Shown: piece by piece, positions 1 through 11,054 of the stretch
Layout: every line of letters starts with the position of its first letter
Numbering within the stretch: position 1 is the stretch's first letter
DNA from: Tubulanus polymorphus
Taxonomy: Eukaryota; Nemertea; Palaeonemertea; Tubulaniformes; Tubulanidae
Reading direction: 5' to 3'
NCBI RefSeq assembly: GCF_964204645.1
Contig: NC_134035.1
Location: 2,122,001-2,186,000 of the forward strand
Length of the DNA: 64,000 nucleotides
Made by a program: the position numbers and the translations under genes
The notes under the pieces: model-generated
The model's input: the letters and a program-made list of their open reading frames with translations, nothing else
The model's database searches: none
What the model was told of the DNA's origin: nothing

Positions 1-223
1 CAGGGAACTTACAAACACCTGTCGCTCTCTCCCAGACCATACTAGAAATACCCCGATTCAAATTAACTCTTTTAAGGCTCATTCTCTTATAGAAAAACTG
101 TTTGGTTCGAACGTTTGAGAGCAGTTTTCAGAGTTTGAGAATTTTCCTCGGAATCCGGCCCGCAAATCGGTAATTAGTTCGTCCACTCCTGCCATTCGAA
201 GACTCTGGCAAGCGAGTATTATG

Positions 224-308
224 TTAGTTCACATTTTCCACGCTATCGTTATACGTAGCGGCAGCACTAGACGGTCGAGATTGAATTAATCGCGCTATTT
301 TACTGTGG
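224..308 (+). repeat. Inverted-repeat arm, left
   Basis: This stretch matches the reverse complement of 3127-3212 at about three bases in four: shared blocks in order are TTAGTTCACA, CTATCGTTA, GGCAGCACT, ACGGT and TTACTGTGG. A further copy of the left arm is at 3740-3824. The arms suggest the 3.5 kb unit derives from an element with long subterminal inverted repeats. Confidence 0.65.
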
Positions 309-678
309 AGCGGGCTCAATTCAATCGCTAATTCTTTATTTCAGTGAACTATTCCCTCAATTGATAAAGACTTTAAAGCCGCGATGATTCTAAATGTACG
401 AATTTTGATATTGGTAAAAAAGATAAAAATTCATACATGATATTTCATTTTCATGTCCTCAGGTACACACACAGTTTAGGGGGACCTCACTCCAGTGACT
501 TCGCAGACACTTCACGACAGTCAGTGGAGGCTGGGACCTACTCAAATTTAGTCTGAATCAGTCAGTCGTTGTTACTACGGGTTTCGGGTTGTTTGGGTAA
601 CGACGGCTAGGTGCTAGGCTAACAGGGACCTCACTCGGTGTCAAAAACCACTTTCTAGCCTATACGGGCCGCACTACC

Positions 679-777
679 CTAGCCGCTTGAATTGCACATG
701 GTGCAGCAGGCGATAGTTTCACAAATCTTGATGAACTGTTCTTCAACTTCCTCCAGCACCACATCTTGTTCAGCAAG
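679..777 (-). pseudogene. Possible 3' coding relic, unknown family
   Basis: On the minus strand a 32-codon open stretch runs from an in-frame stop at 778-780 to a TAG at 679-681 and contains EEVEEQFIKICETIACC, an amphipathic, Cys-containing peptide unlike the repeats around it. It is duplicated unchanged in copy 2 (4195-4293). It could be the last exon of a captured gene or chance; I do not recognise the family, and no convincing acceptor site precedes it. Confidence 0.25.
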
Positions 778-902
778 TTACACCAGCTTTCTCCCACTGC
801 CACAGGCTGGGCTCTTGTGTAAAACGAGAATCTGTTAATCCAGTGCCGTACTGAAAACTGCTGAAAACTTTTGCTTAAGCCTGAGTTATTGTGTTTGCTT
901 CT

Positions 903-1306
903 CTTTTCACCCATCCTCCCCAACCTCTCACCCCATCCTCCCCAACCTCTCACCCCATCCTCCCTCAACCTCTCACCCCATCCTCCCCAACCTCTCATCC
1001 CATTGTCCCTCAACCTCTCACCCCATCCTCCCCAACCTCTCATCCCATTGTCCCTCAACCTCTCACCACATCCTCCCCAACCTCTCATCCCATCCTCCCC
1101 CAACCTCTCACCCCATCCTCCCCAACCTCTCATCCCATACTCCCTCAACCTCTCACCCCATCCTCCCCAACCTCTCACACCATCCTCCCTCAACCTCTCA
1201 CCCCATCCTCCCCATCCTCCCTCAACCTCTCACTCCATCCTCCCTCAACCTCTCACCCTATCCTCCCCCAACCTCTCACCCCATCCTCCCCCAACTTCTC
1301 GCAGTC
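903..1306. repeat. Pyrimidine-rich minisatellite in copy 1
   Basis: About 18 imperfect units of 21-24 bases with the core CCATCCTCCCCAACCTCTCA. The same array sits at 4419-4822 in copy 2 with one visible difference (CACACC versus CACCCC near 1177 and 4693). The strand is almost pure pyrimidine over 400 bases, so triplex or slippage is plausible. Long open frames on both strands here follow from the repeat phase. Confidence 0.9.
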
Positions 1307-1859
1307 AGTCTCCCTGTTAATGTGATTTCAATTTTATTTTTCAGGTTTTCCTCTGTCGGGCTGTGGTTTAAATTCATCACGAATACTGGACATGGTGGAC
1401 ATCAACTGAAATTTATCACAGTTTTACTTCTTCAGTCAACTTCTTCCGGACTACTAGTGAACTAACCCGACTATATGTGAACTAACCGGACCATTTAGTC
1501 CATTTAGGACCATTTAGATTGATACTCATAAAAAACAGTCAGTGGTGGACTCCAGGAGGTGTTGAACTCTGTATGTGGATTTGTGGGACTCGGTGGACTA
1601 CCATTACTGCTAGACAAGGGCTGGTGAGTGTGAGTAGAATTTCTTAAAAGTTTCCCAAACAATTATGAGAAAGCAGTTTATCTGTAAACACTGTTCACTG
1701 CATTTCATAAGAATTGTCAATGTGGTTATTTGAAGCAGCCTGTAATTGTGTTGCGGGAATTATAATTCAGGGTTTTTAGTAAGAGCATCAATTTCTACCT
1801 TAAAAATTAATTGAATATTAAAAATTAATTGAATATTTGACATCATTGAATAAAAATCG

Positions 1860-2535
1860 TTTTTGGAGCGAATTTCGAGGGCGAATTTCATCAAAATTTG
1901 TGACGAAATTAAGGGGGTCAAAACACGAAATCCTGAATATCTCATTTTAGGAGCCTCGGATCCTAAATCTAACCTCATATTTGTAACCAGCACCCCAAAA
2001 AACATGTCTGCACTAAATTTTATTAAAATTGGGCCAAAAAGATATTTTGACTTTGTACCCCATTTTTGGGGTGCATATTTTGGGCATTAAAACCCTTATT
2101 TGCCCATGAAGATGAATTCCGTTTCAAAATCTGATTGCGGATCCGGAATCTACACCTCAGAATACATATTCCTACCAAATTTCGAAGGAATCAGAGAAAA
2201 AAAAGTTTTCGCCGAAAAAAATCTCCTGGACTAACACCTTAGATTTTTGCCATTTTTTGCCAAAAAATCGAATCTCTTCGATTTGCTTGAAATTTCAGTC
2301 ATTTATATTGTCAGGGGTGCTGATTCCAAATCTGCAATCAAATTTTGAATATCTCGAAAACTCTGGGGTCCAAGGCCTTTTGAAAATTTAGGGGGTCCCC
2401 CAAAAAATTCGAATTTCTCATTTTCTGGGCCTCGGATCCTAAAAATTCGTTCAGATTTGTGATCAGCACCCCAGAATACATGTCTAACCGGAATTTCATC
2501 AAAATCGGAGACAAAAAATATTTGACCCCTGACAC
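1860..2535. repeat. Degenerate internal repeat modules
   Basis: Self-similar modules lie here. The stretch ending GCCTCGGATCCTAA is followed by CAGCACCCC, ACATGTCT and AATTT-ATCAAAAT both near 1951-2045 and near 2432-2515 (about 480 bases apart); a weaker third copy lies near 2140-2205. The block recurs at 5376-6055 in copy 2. It looks like an old satellite or the inside of a transposon; no coding domain is recognisable on either strand. Confidence 0.6.
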
Positions 2536-3126
2536 TCATTTTGGGGAGTAGCCTACCTTAGATTGCCATTTCTCTGATATACCGGTAACTAGACTTAACT
2601 CTTACACTGTGTATAACTGTTTGGTGGCCTCAAATCTATTAAGTTTCATTTATATCTTTTAGGATGTTTGTCATCATTAGGATGCCGGGAATTATTGACT
2701 TTTTGAGTTTGATGATCAGGATCAGATGAACTGGATAAATATGTGTTGGCAGTGTTAGAACTCACCGGGAGGATAAACAAACAAACGAACAAATATTGGG
2801 AGAACTTGACTTCAAATTTACTCTCCTTTAATAGTTTCCGAGCATTATTTCTGGTTACTGTGTTAGTGGTAGTTGAATGCACTATTTTAGAGAATAAAAT
2901 TAAATTTGCTTGAAGTTCTTCATTTGGCATGTGAGCTTAGCGCTTTACCGGATGCTAATACACTCCGCAGACAAAAGAGTTCTATCACAAACGGTTTGAA
3001 ATTCGTTTTAGAAAGAGAATCCCCTTCTAAAAACCTTAAACGATAGTCGAATTATTCATATACAATGGAATCGTATTAGATAATCAACGAAATTCGGCTA
3101 AGAAAAATATCTGTATTGCTCGCATG

Positions 3127-3212
3127 CCACAGTAAGATAGCGAGGCTGAGTTAGATATTTACCGTACAGTGCTGCCCCTATGAATAACGATAGCGGAATT
3201 TCTGTGAACTAA
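3127..3212 (-). repeat. Inverted-repeat arm, right
   Basis: Reverse-complement partner of 224-308 and of 3740-3824. Because of the tandem copy, it faces an arm on each side. Confidence 0.65.
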
Positions 3213-3516
3213 AATAGTAGCGCATATTTACCGCCGGAATTTAAATGTCCTTATTACGTACAGTACCGACCAGTGTGTCGTCTAATTCTGATTTAATATG
3301 ATACTATGAATACGTTCTGAATTTTGTATGATATTTCATTATTTTTAGGTAACATATTTAATTTTTTTTAGCTAAAATTCACTTACTTATCAATTAATAT
3401 AGTATTTGTATACAGAATAAATTATTCATTTTCATTTTTTAATGATAATTTATCATCAGAATTGACAAAATGTTCATATTTTTTCTTCGATTATAGTCTA
3501 TTTGCGCGCAAATAAA

Positions 3517-6334
3517 CAGGGAACTTACAAACACCTGTCGCTCTCTCCCAGACCATACTAGAAATACCCCGATTCAAATTAACTCTTTTAAGGCTCATTC
3601 TCTTATAGAAAAACTGTTTGGTTCGAACGTTTGAGAGCAGTTTTCAGAGTTTGAGAATTTTCCTCGGAATCCGGCCCGCAAATCGGTAATTAGTTCGTCC
3701 ACTCCTGCCGTTCGAAGACTCTGGCAAGCGAGTATTATGTTAGTTCACATTTTCCACGCTATCGTTATACGTAGCGGCAGCACTAGACGGTCGAGATTGA
3801 ATTAATCGCGCTATTTTACTGTGGAGCGGGCTCAATTCAATCGCTAATTCTTTATTTCAGTGAACTATTCCCTCAATTGATAAAGACTTTAAAGCCGCGA
3901 TGATTCTAAATGTACGAATTTTGATATTGGTAAAAAAGATAAAAATTCATACATGATATTTCATTTTCATGTCCTCAGGTACACACACAGTTTAGGGGGA
4001 CCTCACTCCAGTGACTTCGCAGACACTTCACGACAGTCAGTGGAGGCCGGGACCTACTCAAATTTAGTCTGAATCAGTCAGTCGTTGTTACTACGGGTTC
4101 CGGGTTGTTTGGGTAACGACGGCTAGGTGCTAGGCTAACAGGGACCTCACTCGGTGTCAAAAACCACTTTCTAGCCTATACGGGCCGCACTACCCTAGCC
4201 GCTTGAATTGCACATGGTGCAGCAGGCGATAGTTTCACAAATCTTGATGAACTGTTCTTCAACTTCCTCCAGCACCACATCTTGTTCAGCAAGTTACACC
4301 AGCTTTCTCCCACTGCCACAGGCTGGGCTCTTGTGTAAAACGAGAATCTGTTAATCCAGTGCCGTACTGAAAACTGCTGAAAACTTTTGCTTAAGCCTGA
4401 GTTATTGTGTTTGCTTCTCTTTTCACCCATCCTCCCCAACCTCTCACCCCATCCTCCCCAACCTCTCACCCCATCCTCCCTCAACCTCTCACCCCATCCT
4501 CCCCAACCTCTCATCCCATTGTCCCTCAACCTCTCACCCCATCCTCCCCAACCTCTCATCCCATTGTCCCTCAACCTCTCACCACATCCTCCCCAACCTC
4601 TCATCCCATCCTCCCCCAACCTCTCACCCCATCCTCCCCAACCTCTCATCCCATACTCCCTCAACCTCTCACCCCATCCTCCCCAACCTCTCACCCCATC
4701 CTCCCTCAACCTCTCACCCCATCCTCCCCATCCTCCCTCAACCTCTCACTCCATCCTCCCTCAACCTCTCACCCTATCCTCCCCCAACCTCTCACCCCAT
4801 CCTCCCCCAACTTCTCGCAGTCAGTCTCCCTGTTAATGTGATTTCAATTTTATTTTTCAGGTTTTCCTCTGTCGGGCTGTGGTTTAAATTCATCACGAAT
4901 ACTGGACATGGTGGACATCAACTGAAATTTATCACAGTTTTACTTCTTCAGTCAACTTCTTCCGGACTACTAGTGAACTAACCCGACTATATGTGAACTA
5001 ACCGGACCATTTAGTCCATTTAGGACCATTTAGATTGATACTCATAAAAAACAGTCAGTGGTGGACTCCAGGAGGTGTTGAACTCTGTATGTGGATTTGT
5101 GGGACTCGGTGGACTACCATTACTGCTAGACAAGGGCTGGTGAGTGTGAGTAGAATTTCTTAAAAGTTTCCCAAACAATTATGAGAAAGCAGTTTATCTG
5201 TAAACACTGTTCACTGCATTTCATAAGAATTGTCAATGTGGTTATTTGAAGCAGCCTGTAATTGTGTTGCGGGAATTATAATTCAGGGTTTTTAGTAAGA
5301 GCATCAATTTCTACCTTAAAAATTAATTGAATATTAAAAATTAATTGAATATTTGACATCATTGAATAAAAATCGTTTTTGGACCGAATTTCGAGGGCGA
5401 ATTTCATCAAAATTTGTGACGAAATTAAGGGGGTCAAAACACGAAATCCTGAATATCTCATTTTAGGAGCCTCGGATCCTAAATCTAACCTCATATTTGT
5501 AACCAGCACCCCAAAAAACATGTCTGCACTAAATTTTATTAAAATTGGGCCAAAAAAATATTTTGACGTTGTACCCCATTTTTGGGGTGCATATTTTGGG
5601 CATTAAAACCCTTATTTGCCCATGAAAATGAATTCCGATTCAAAATCTGATTGCGGATCCGGGATCTACACCTCAGAATACATATTCCTACCAAATTTCG
5701 AAGGAATCAGAGAAAAAAAAGTTTTCGCCGAAAAAAAACTCCTGGACTAACAACACCTTAGATTTTTGCCATTTTTTGCCAAAAAATCGAATCTCTTCGA
5801 TTTGCTTGAAATTTCAGTCATTTATATTGTCAGGGGTGCTGATTCCAAATCTGCAATCAGATTTTGAATATCTAGAAAACTCTGGGGTCCAAGGCCTTTT
5901 GAAAATTTAGGGGGGTCCCCCAATAATTCGAATTTCTCATTTTCTGGGCCTCAGATCCGAAAAATTCGTTCAGATTTGTGATCAGCACCCAAGAATACAT
6001 GTTTATACTGAATTTCATCAAAATCGGAGACAAAAAATATTTGACCCCTGACACTCATTTTGGGGAGTAGCCTACCTTAGATTGCCATTTCTCTGATGCA
6101 CCAGTAACTTTACTTAACTCTTACACTGTGTATAACTGATTGGTTGCCTCAAATCTATAAAGTTTCATTTATATCTTTTAGGATGTTTGTCATCATTAGG
6201 ATGGAATTATTGACGTTTGTGTTTGATGATCAGGACTACATCAGATGAACTGGATAAAATATGTGTTGGCAGCGTTAGAACTCACCGGGAGGATAAACAA
6301 ACAAACGAACAAATATTGGGAGAACTTGACTTCA
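3517..6334. repeat. Tandem 3.5-kb unit, copy 2 (partial)
   Basis: Near-identical second copy of 1-2814. It differs by single-base changes and a few small indels (for example around 5740-5750), and stops matching copy 1 right after 6334, so the 700-base tail of the unit is missing. The very low divergence points to a recent duplication, or an assembly that has placed two haplotypes in series. Confidence 0.9.
4419..4822. repeat. Pyrimidine-rich minisatellite in copy 2
   Basis: Duplicate of the 903-1306 array with the same unit order, so the array was copied as part of the larger unit and has scarcely changed length since. Confidence 0.9.
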
Positions 6335-6494
6335 GTTATAGTGAACTTTATGTCCACGACGACTAACTATGTGATGACTTTGCTGCTGATGGGATAAATA
6401 TCTGTTTGAACTAAAAACTGTAAAACTAAAACTACTGACGGCATCTAGAATCTGCCGGATAGAAAACAACGAGGAACATAGAAGTTCAGGTGAT

Positions 6495-6895
6495 ATACAA
6501 TCCCCTCTCTGTCTCTTTCTATCATCTCTCATCTCTCATCCTCATCTCTCATACTCATCTCCCATCCTCATCTCTCACACTCATCTCTCATCTCTCACTC
6601 TCTCATACTCATCTCTCATCCTCATCTCATACTCATCTCATACTCATCTCTGATACTCATCTCTCATACACATCCTCATCTCACTCTTTCATCCTCATCT
6701 CATACTCATCTCTCATACTCATCTCTCATACTCATCCTCATCTCACTCTTTCTCATTCTCATCTCATACTCATCTCTCATACTCATCTCTCATACTCATC
6801 CTCATCTCACTCTTTCATCCTCATCTCATACTCATCTCATTCTCATCTCCCATACTCATCTCTCATTCTCATCTCTCATACTCATCCTCACTCTG
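6495..6895. repeat. CTCATCT / CTCATACT minisatellite
   Basis: About 400 bases built from CTCATCTCTCATACTCATC-like words in higher-order blocks of roughly 60-70 bases. Open frames here are low-complexity His/Ser/Leu peptides and are not taken as genes. Confidence 0.9.
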
Positions 6896-6905
6896 GTCTC
6901 ATTCA

Positions 6906-6956
6906 CCATCTACCGGGTTGTGATAGGAACTAGTTCCTGTCTCGCCCGGTAGATGG
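6906..6956. repeat. 51-bp interrupted palindrome
   Basis: Outer arms CCATCTACCGGG (6906-6917) and CCCGGTAGATGG (6945-6956) are perfect reverse complements. The centre holds a second perfect palindrome, AGGAACTAGTTCCT (6925-6938). Only two short spacers are unpaired. It lies directly after the 6495-6895 minisatellite. Confidence 0.9.
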
Positions 6957-7026
6957 CATTATTTTTTTGATAAAATTTGCTTAAGCAATGGATAAATATG
7001 AGTTCCCCTGCAGATTGGCTAGTACG

Positions 7027-7090
7027 TCCCTATAGCGTAGTGGGTAGGGTGCTGGACTGCTAGACCGGTGGTTGGTGGTTCAAATCCCAT
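7027..7090 (+). repeat. tRNA-like sequence (SINE head or tRNA relic)
   Basis: TAGCGTAGTGGGTA fits a Pol III A box and GGTTCAAATCC, about 40 bases later, fits a B box. A short anticodon-like arm lies between them, but the acceptor ends do not pair and the T arm is mismatched, so a working tRNA is unlikely. It is best read as the head of a tRNA-derived SINE or a decayed tRNA. Confidence 0.4.
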
Positions 7091-7412
7091 AATAATGTTT
7101 TATTAAATAAAATGTTGAATTTTGATTTTGTTCGTTTCAATAAAATGTTGAATTTTACTTTTGCAAACAAGCTGTAACAAATTCCTACTTTGAATTTGGA
7201 ATAAATCCTTTGCGTTTGTCCTTTCCTTTTTGACTTTTCCTTGAACGTGAGAAGTTGTAAGAGAGTCCTTTCCGGGAAGTTGAGAGAGGGAAGAGTCCTT
7301 TCCGGGGCAAAGTGCCCGAGACAAAGAGATTTTATTAAAGAGAGCATTTTATATATAGACGTTTATTTATTTGCGTTACTTTTTATAACATGCGGCAAAA
7401 CGAAATAATGAC

Positions 7413-7676
7413 GAGTAGAGTCTGCGTCTCGAGGTTTGGAGATGGTTCTGAAGTCGGAGTAGAGTCTGCGTCTCGAGGTTTGAAGATGGTTCTGTAGTCG
7501 GAGTAGAGTCTGCGTCTCGAGGTTTGAGGATGGTACTGTAGTCGGAGTAGAGTCTGCGTCTCGAGGTTTGAGGATGGTACTGTAGTCGGAGTAGAGTCTG
7601 CTTCTCGAGGTTTGAAGATGGTTCTGTAGTCGGGGTAGAGTCTGCGTCTCGAGGTTTGAAGATGTTGCCGTCACTC
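7413..7676. repeat. Minisatellite, six 44-bp units
   Basis: Units begin with GAGTAGAGTCTGCGTCTCGA at 7413, 7457, 7501, 7545, 7589 and 7633, a strict 44-base period. Each unit differs at only a few positions. As 44 is not a multiple of three, coding use is unlikely. Confidence 0.95.
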
Positions 7677-8929
7677 AAATATTGCCAGCTGAAAAACAAA
7701 TCGGATAATCGTCAAGCTAATGAAGATGCAAAATGTACGGATGGGTATAGTTTAATATAATTACCTTATCTTAATGTAAAGATACCGAAACAGCAAAATG
7801 TGAGTTGATGCGGTTCCCAATGCAGCAGCAGCAGCAGCAGCAGACTAGTTCAGGACGTTGCGACAAACGAATTGTGTGTACATGTAGTTGTCAGTAGTAG
7901 CGAACTGGTTTCGGTTTAACCCTAAAAAGACACAATATTCATAATGTATGAATGTGCGCGAAATAGAACATCGGAAATCAGCGACAACAGCAACTCGTCT
8001 TCATCAGCAAATTAGCCGTCATCTGTTTGTAGTTGAAATCCGACATCAACAGCAGCAGCAACACCAGTAACAGCAGCAGCAGTATCGGGATCTCCTCCGC
8101 GATCATCTGCATCATCAGCCGCCAGTTTCATCTTGCGTTCTCAATCGCTAGGCGTCACAAATTCCTTCACGTTCCAGTCTCTCCTAACATCATCAGCCGC
8201 TTATTAGTTGGTTGTTCGCTTGAAGCCACACTTTCTTCACGCCTTGTTGCAGAGCTCTTATGGGTTGACCTTCATCGCTGGACATCAGTTCTCGGACTGG
8301 CAGCGGGCGGCTCGAACCGCGCTTCTAATACCTACGTCAACCAATCAGCGACGGTGCATCATCGATGCGACCGGATTGGATCAATCAGAAAGCTCGATCG
8401 CGCATTCCTGTGACAGACCCGAGTCCGTGACGCTAATCCGCAAGAACCATTCAATTCGTGCCAAACATTTTCAATGGGGCCTACAGGTCATCGAGTTTAA
8501 TTCGACTATTCATAGAGGCACATATTGTTAAAGATAGAAATATCGAATGCTACGATTTTAGCCTAAAATTGTATGCTGAAATTTTATCTAATAGTTTAGA
8601 TAAACTCCAACAAACTTTAGTGTAGATTTCCCTTCTATTTAAGTCTGGTTTTGAACTGTAATACCGGCTCAATTTTACTTTTTTCGAGTTTTGCTTTAGG
8701 ATATTGAAATTTACTTAAGGGTTTGTGCAGTGACGCGGCACTATTGTGTAGTAGAGCGTATGGCAGGTCTCCAGAGAGTGATTCTCTATTGGATAGAGTC
8801 GTTTTGAAGCCGAATTTATTCACAAGTTCACCAGACATCGCCGCGTACACATCTTCTTTAACTGAAATCTGGTGAAAAATTATGGAAGTTTTATCATCAG
8901 TTGAGAATGAACTGTGATTGATCACCGCG
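7677..8929. other. No gene seen; CAG microsatellites
   Basis: Short CAG/CAA runs lie near 7823-7842 and 8047-8083. Open frames of about 100 codons at 8033-8413 and 8208-8531 (plus) and 8635-8925 (minus) show no family I recognise and no splice context, and are left uncalled. Confidence 0.5.
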
Positions 8930-8991
8930 CGCTGCTTGTACCGAATAGTCGCTTGGATTTCTTCAGTTCGAGGAATTAAATAAATATAAAA
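8930..8991 (+). repeat. 62-bp inverted repeat, left copy
   Basis: Matches the reverse complement of 10968-11029 at all but two of 62 positions. The shared sequence includes AATAAA. The right copy lies just downstream of the GPCR stop at 11055, so this left copy may be a stray 3'-UTR end. Confidence 0.9.
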
Positions 8992-9159
8992 TGACCCAAA
9001 CCCTCACCACTCAACTTAAAATAACAAACTAATATTGTAAAAAAGTCGAAGCCCCTGGTGGAATTACTCCGCTGCCGGGACCGGTATTGTGGGATAAATA
9101 AATAATTCAGCCAGAAACGACTGAATTAAACATAATTTACCCCACACCAGTTATTTTGT

Positions 9160-9330
9160 AGGACTCACGCATTAGCAACCTCATTCCAGGGAGGACAGTA
9201 CTCTCGACTCGCCCGCTTACCGGAGATCACTTGCCACATCCTGGCCCGCCTCCTCCGAGACTCGAACCTGGGCCACAGCGGTGACACGCTAGTCGCCGAC
9301 CGACTAAGCCATCCGGTCCGCCCGATTGTG
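9160..9330 (-). repeat. tRNA-derived SINE (minus)
   Basis: On the minus strand, TGGCTTAGTCGG (near 9300-9311) fits an A box and GGTTCGAGTCT (9258-9268) fits a B box. They sit in a tRNA-like head that starts GGGCGGACCGG, followed by an unrelated body through about 9160. This is the order of a tRNA-derived SINE. Target-site duplications were not identified, so the ends are approximate. Confidence 0.6.
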
Positions 9331-9345
9331 ACAGGAAAACATTCG

Positions 9346-10967
9346 AACATATTCCACGGCCATTCACATTCGGAAAAAAGACCATGACGTCACAATGGTC
9401 AACGCCGTGACGATGTCGACTCAGACTGAAATCGCCCGTTTCTGACCAAACTTGCAGCTCCAGAGTCTATATCTTGAATCTCTACAAATATATACTGATC
9501 GTTGCAGCATATTAGTCCTAGATACGACGGGTGGTTTTTGAATTTGAGAGTTCTAAATAGCGTATTTCCGTTTCAAAAATCCAATATCCTAAATCCCCAC
9601 AAAACTCTACGTGCGTCTCGTATGACAGCCGATCTGACTCATGTACAGAATATATATATAGACTAATCACGTCCCGGTCACGGCCATGGTTCCAGTTAAG
9701 TCGTGCGCGACACATTTTGTTCAAATACGTATGCAACTTGCGCCTCTTAACCCTTAAAAAACTTCGATTATAGTTAAGGAATGATTATTTTACTTTTAAT
9801 ATCACTATCATCAACGGCCAAAACCATTCCTTGGCCATTCATTGTCGAACGAAAGTTGGGCTCGGCTGATAATGGTTTTCGCCCCACATACCCAAACTAA
9901 CTTTTGAAATAATCAAACCTTTAGAAAGAGGGTCATCCCGGTACAGGTATGCCAGTACATCCGAGCCGAATATAGAAGGAAATCCCCCACCAGTTTGGTA
10001 CTCTTTCTCCAGGCGAAAAAGTCCAGAAAATCCCTTGTTTTATCATCAATCTGTCTCTCAGGCCAATGGATTTGGGGTCCCTCTTCATTACAATTATGGT
10101 CTGATGCCTGACTGGATAAATGGATGACTGGTGACCGAATGACCGAGCGACTGATTGATGAGATATTCTTAACAATACAATCTAGGAAATGCAGAAATCA
10201 CAGAGGACCCTTAAGGCGGGGATCTGAGACATAGACCTCTGGACCCCGTCAATAACTGTGCAAAATGAATGAAGCGTATTCGAAGGAGAAAAGGTGGCAC
10301 CAGACTGAATTATACGTATTACTTATTCAGTAATCCAATACGCACTAAGCCTCAGAAATGGTGATCGATGGTGGTTTTAATTCCGGGAAGCAGTATTTTC
10401 CTATGGGGGCAGGAGAAATTCTCCGCTTCATTCTCCGGAGTAAATGGATAGATGATTGATATCGTAGCCAGGCCTGTAATGTGGCCGATTTTATAGGCAG
10501 TTTGCTTTCCCTATAGATAAAAGTTTCCTTAAAATGTGGACTTTTAAGTGGACCTTTTTGAAAAGGCGCTCGAAGGTAAAAACGGAGCCTAGTGACAACG
10601 GCATTATGTGTTCGCAATGCAAGGCTCCCTACGGAGTCCAACGCTAGTCCTAGGTATCTGTAGCACTATAAGATCGGGTAGGACATACGACAAGCCTAGG
10701 ATTTTATTCATTTCCAGCAAATTCATTTTTCAGAGCGAACCGTTTTGGGATTTCCGGCGGTTTGTCGTAAACCACCTGAACTATACCCCCCCCCCCCACT
10801 CCGCTGCAGGCCCGGTTGTTCGGAAGTTACTACTCCCCAGTCACTACACAGATTATAGGCTAGAGATAAAATGTTAATACCAGTCTATGAGTGTCACTGG
10901 TCAGTATATAGCCGCAGTGTATAGATTTTAAAAAAGAGCAAAAAACAACCCTCTAAATTTGGGAAAC
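9346..10967. other. Intergenic, no gene seen
   Basis: No conserved protein, RNA gene or clear repeat was recognised. A poly-C run lies at about 10786-10798. Confidence 0.5.
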
Positions 10968-11029
10968 TTTTATATTTATTTAATTCCTCGAACTGAAGAA
11001 ATCCGAGCGACTATTCGGTGCAAGCAGCG
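10968..11029 (-). repeat. 62-bp inverted repeat, right copy, in GPCR 3' UTR
   Basis: Reverse-complement partner of 8930-8991. It starts 26 bases past the GPCR stop and carries that gene's likely poly(A) signal. Confidence 0.9.
10975..10980 (-). terminator. Poly(A) signal of GPCR at 11055-11990
   Basis: AATAAA on the minus strand, 75 bases past the stop codon of the GPCR gene, inside the 62-bp inverted repeat. Confidence 0.6.
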
Positions 11030-11054
11030 TCGGATAACCTCATGTCGATCTTAA

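Larger units (their letters stand above)
1..3516. repeat. Tandem 3.5-kb unit, copy 1
   Basis: The sequence from position 1 recurs from 3517 with an offset of 3516 bases and only scattered substitutions, so this is one full period of a direct tandem duplication whose left edge may lie outside the window. Bases 1-2814 are shared with copy 2; 2815-3516 occur only here. Contents in order: an inverted-repeat arm (224-308), a pyrimidine-rich minisatellite (about 903-1306), a degenerate block of about 675 bp (1860-2535) and the opposite arm (3127-3212). Frames through the minisatellite read as PHPPQPLTPSS-like peptides in several phases, which is what a repeat gives, not a gene. No recognisable transposase or reverse transcriptase is present. 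Confidence 0.9.

Noticed and set aside
871-1325. Two overlapping plus-strand open frames of about 145-150 codons (Pro/Ser/Leu repeats) and their copies in 4387-4841
   Set aside because: They follow the phase of the 22-24-bp minisatellite in several frames at once; no splice or start context.
1-6334. LTR retrotransposon with the two copies as LTRs
   Set aside because: The copies are 2.8 kb and contain minisatellites; no TG...CA ends, primer site or polymerase lie between them.
6490-6933. 147-codon His/Ser/Leu open frame
   Set aside because: Product of the CTCATCT minisatellite, low complexity throughout.
7027-7090. Functional tRNA gene (tRNA-Ser GCT-like)
   Set aside because: A and B boxes are present, but the acceptor stem does not pair and the T arm is mismatched.
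8033-8413. 126-codon plus-strand open frame starting with Asn/Ser runs
   Set aside because: It begins in a CAG/CAA microsatellite, has no recognisable domain, and overlaps another equally long frame.
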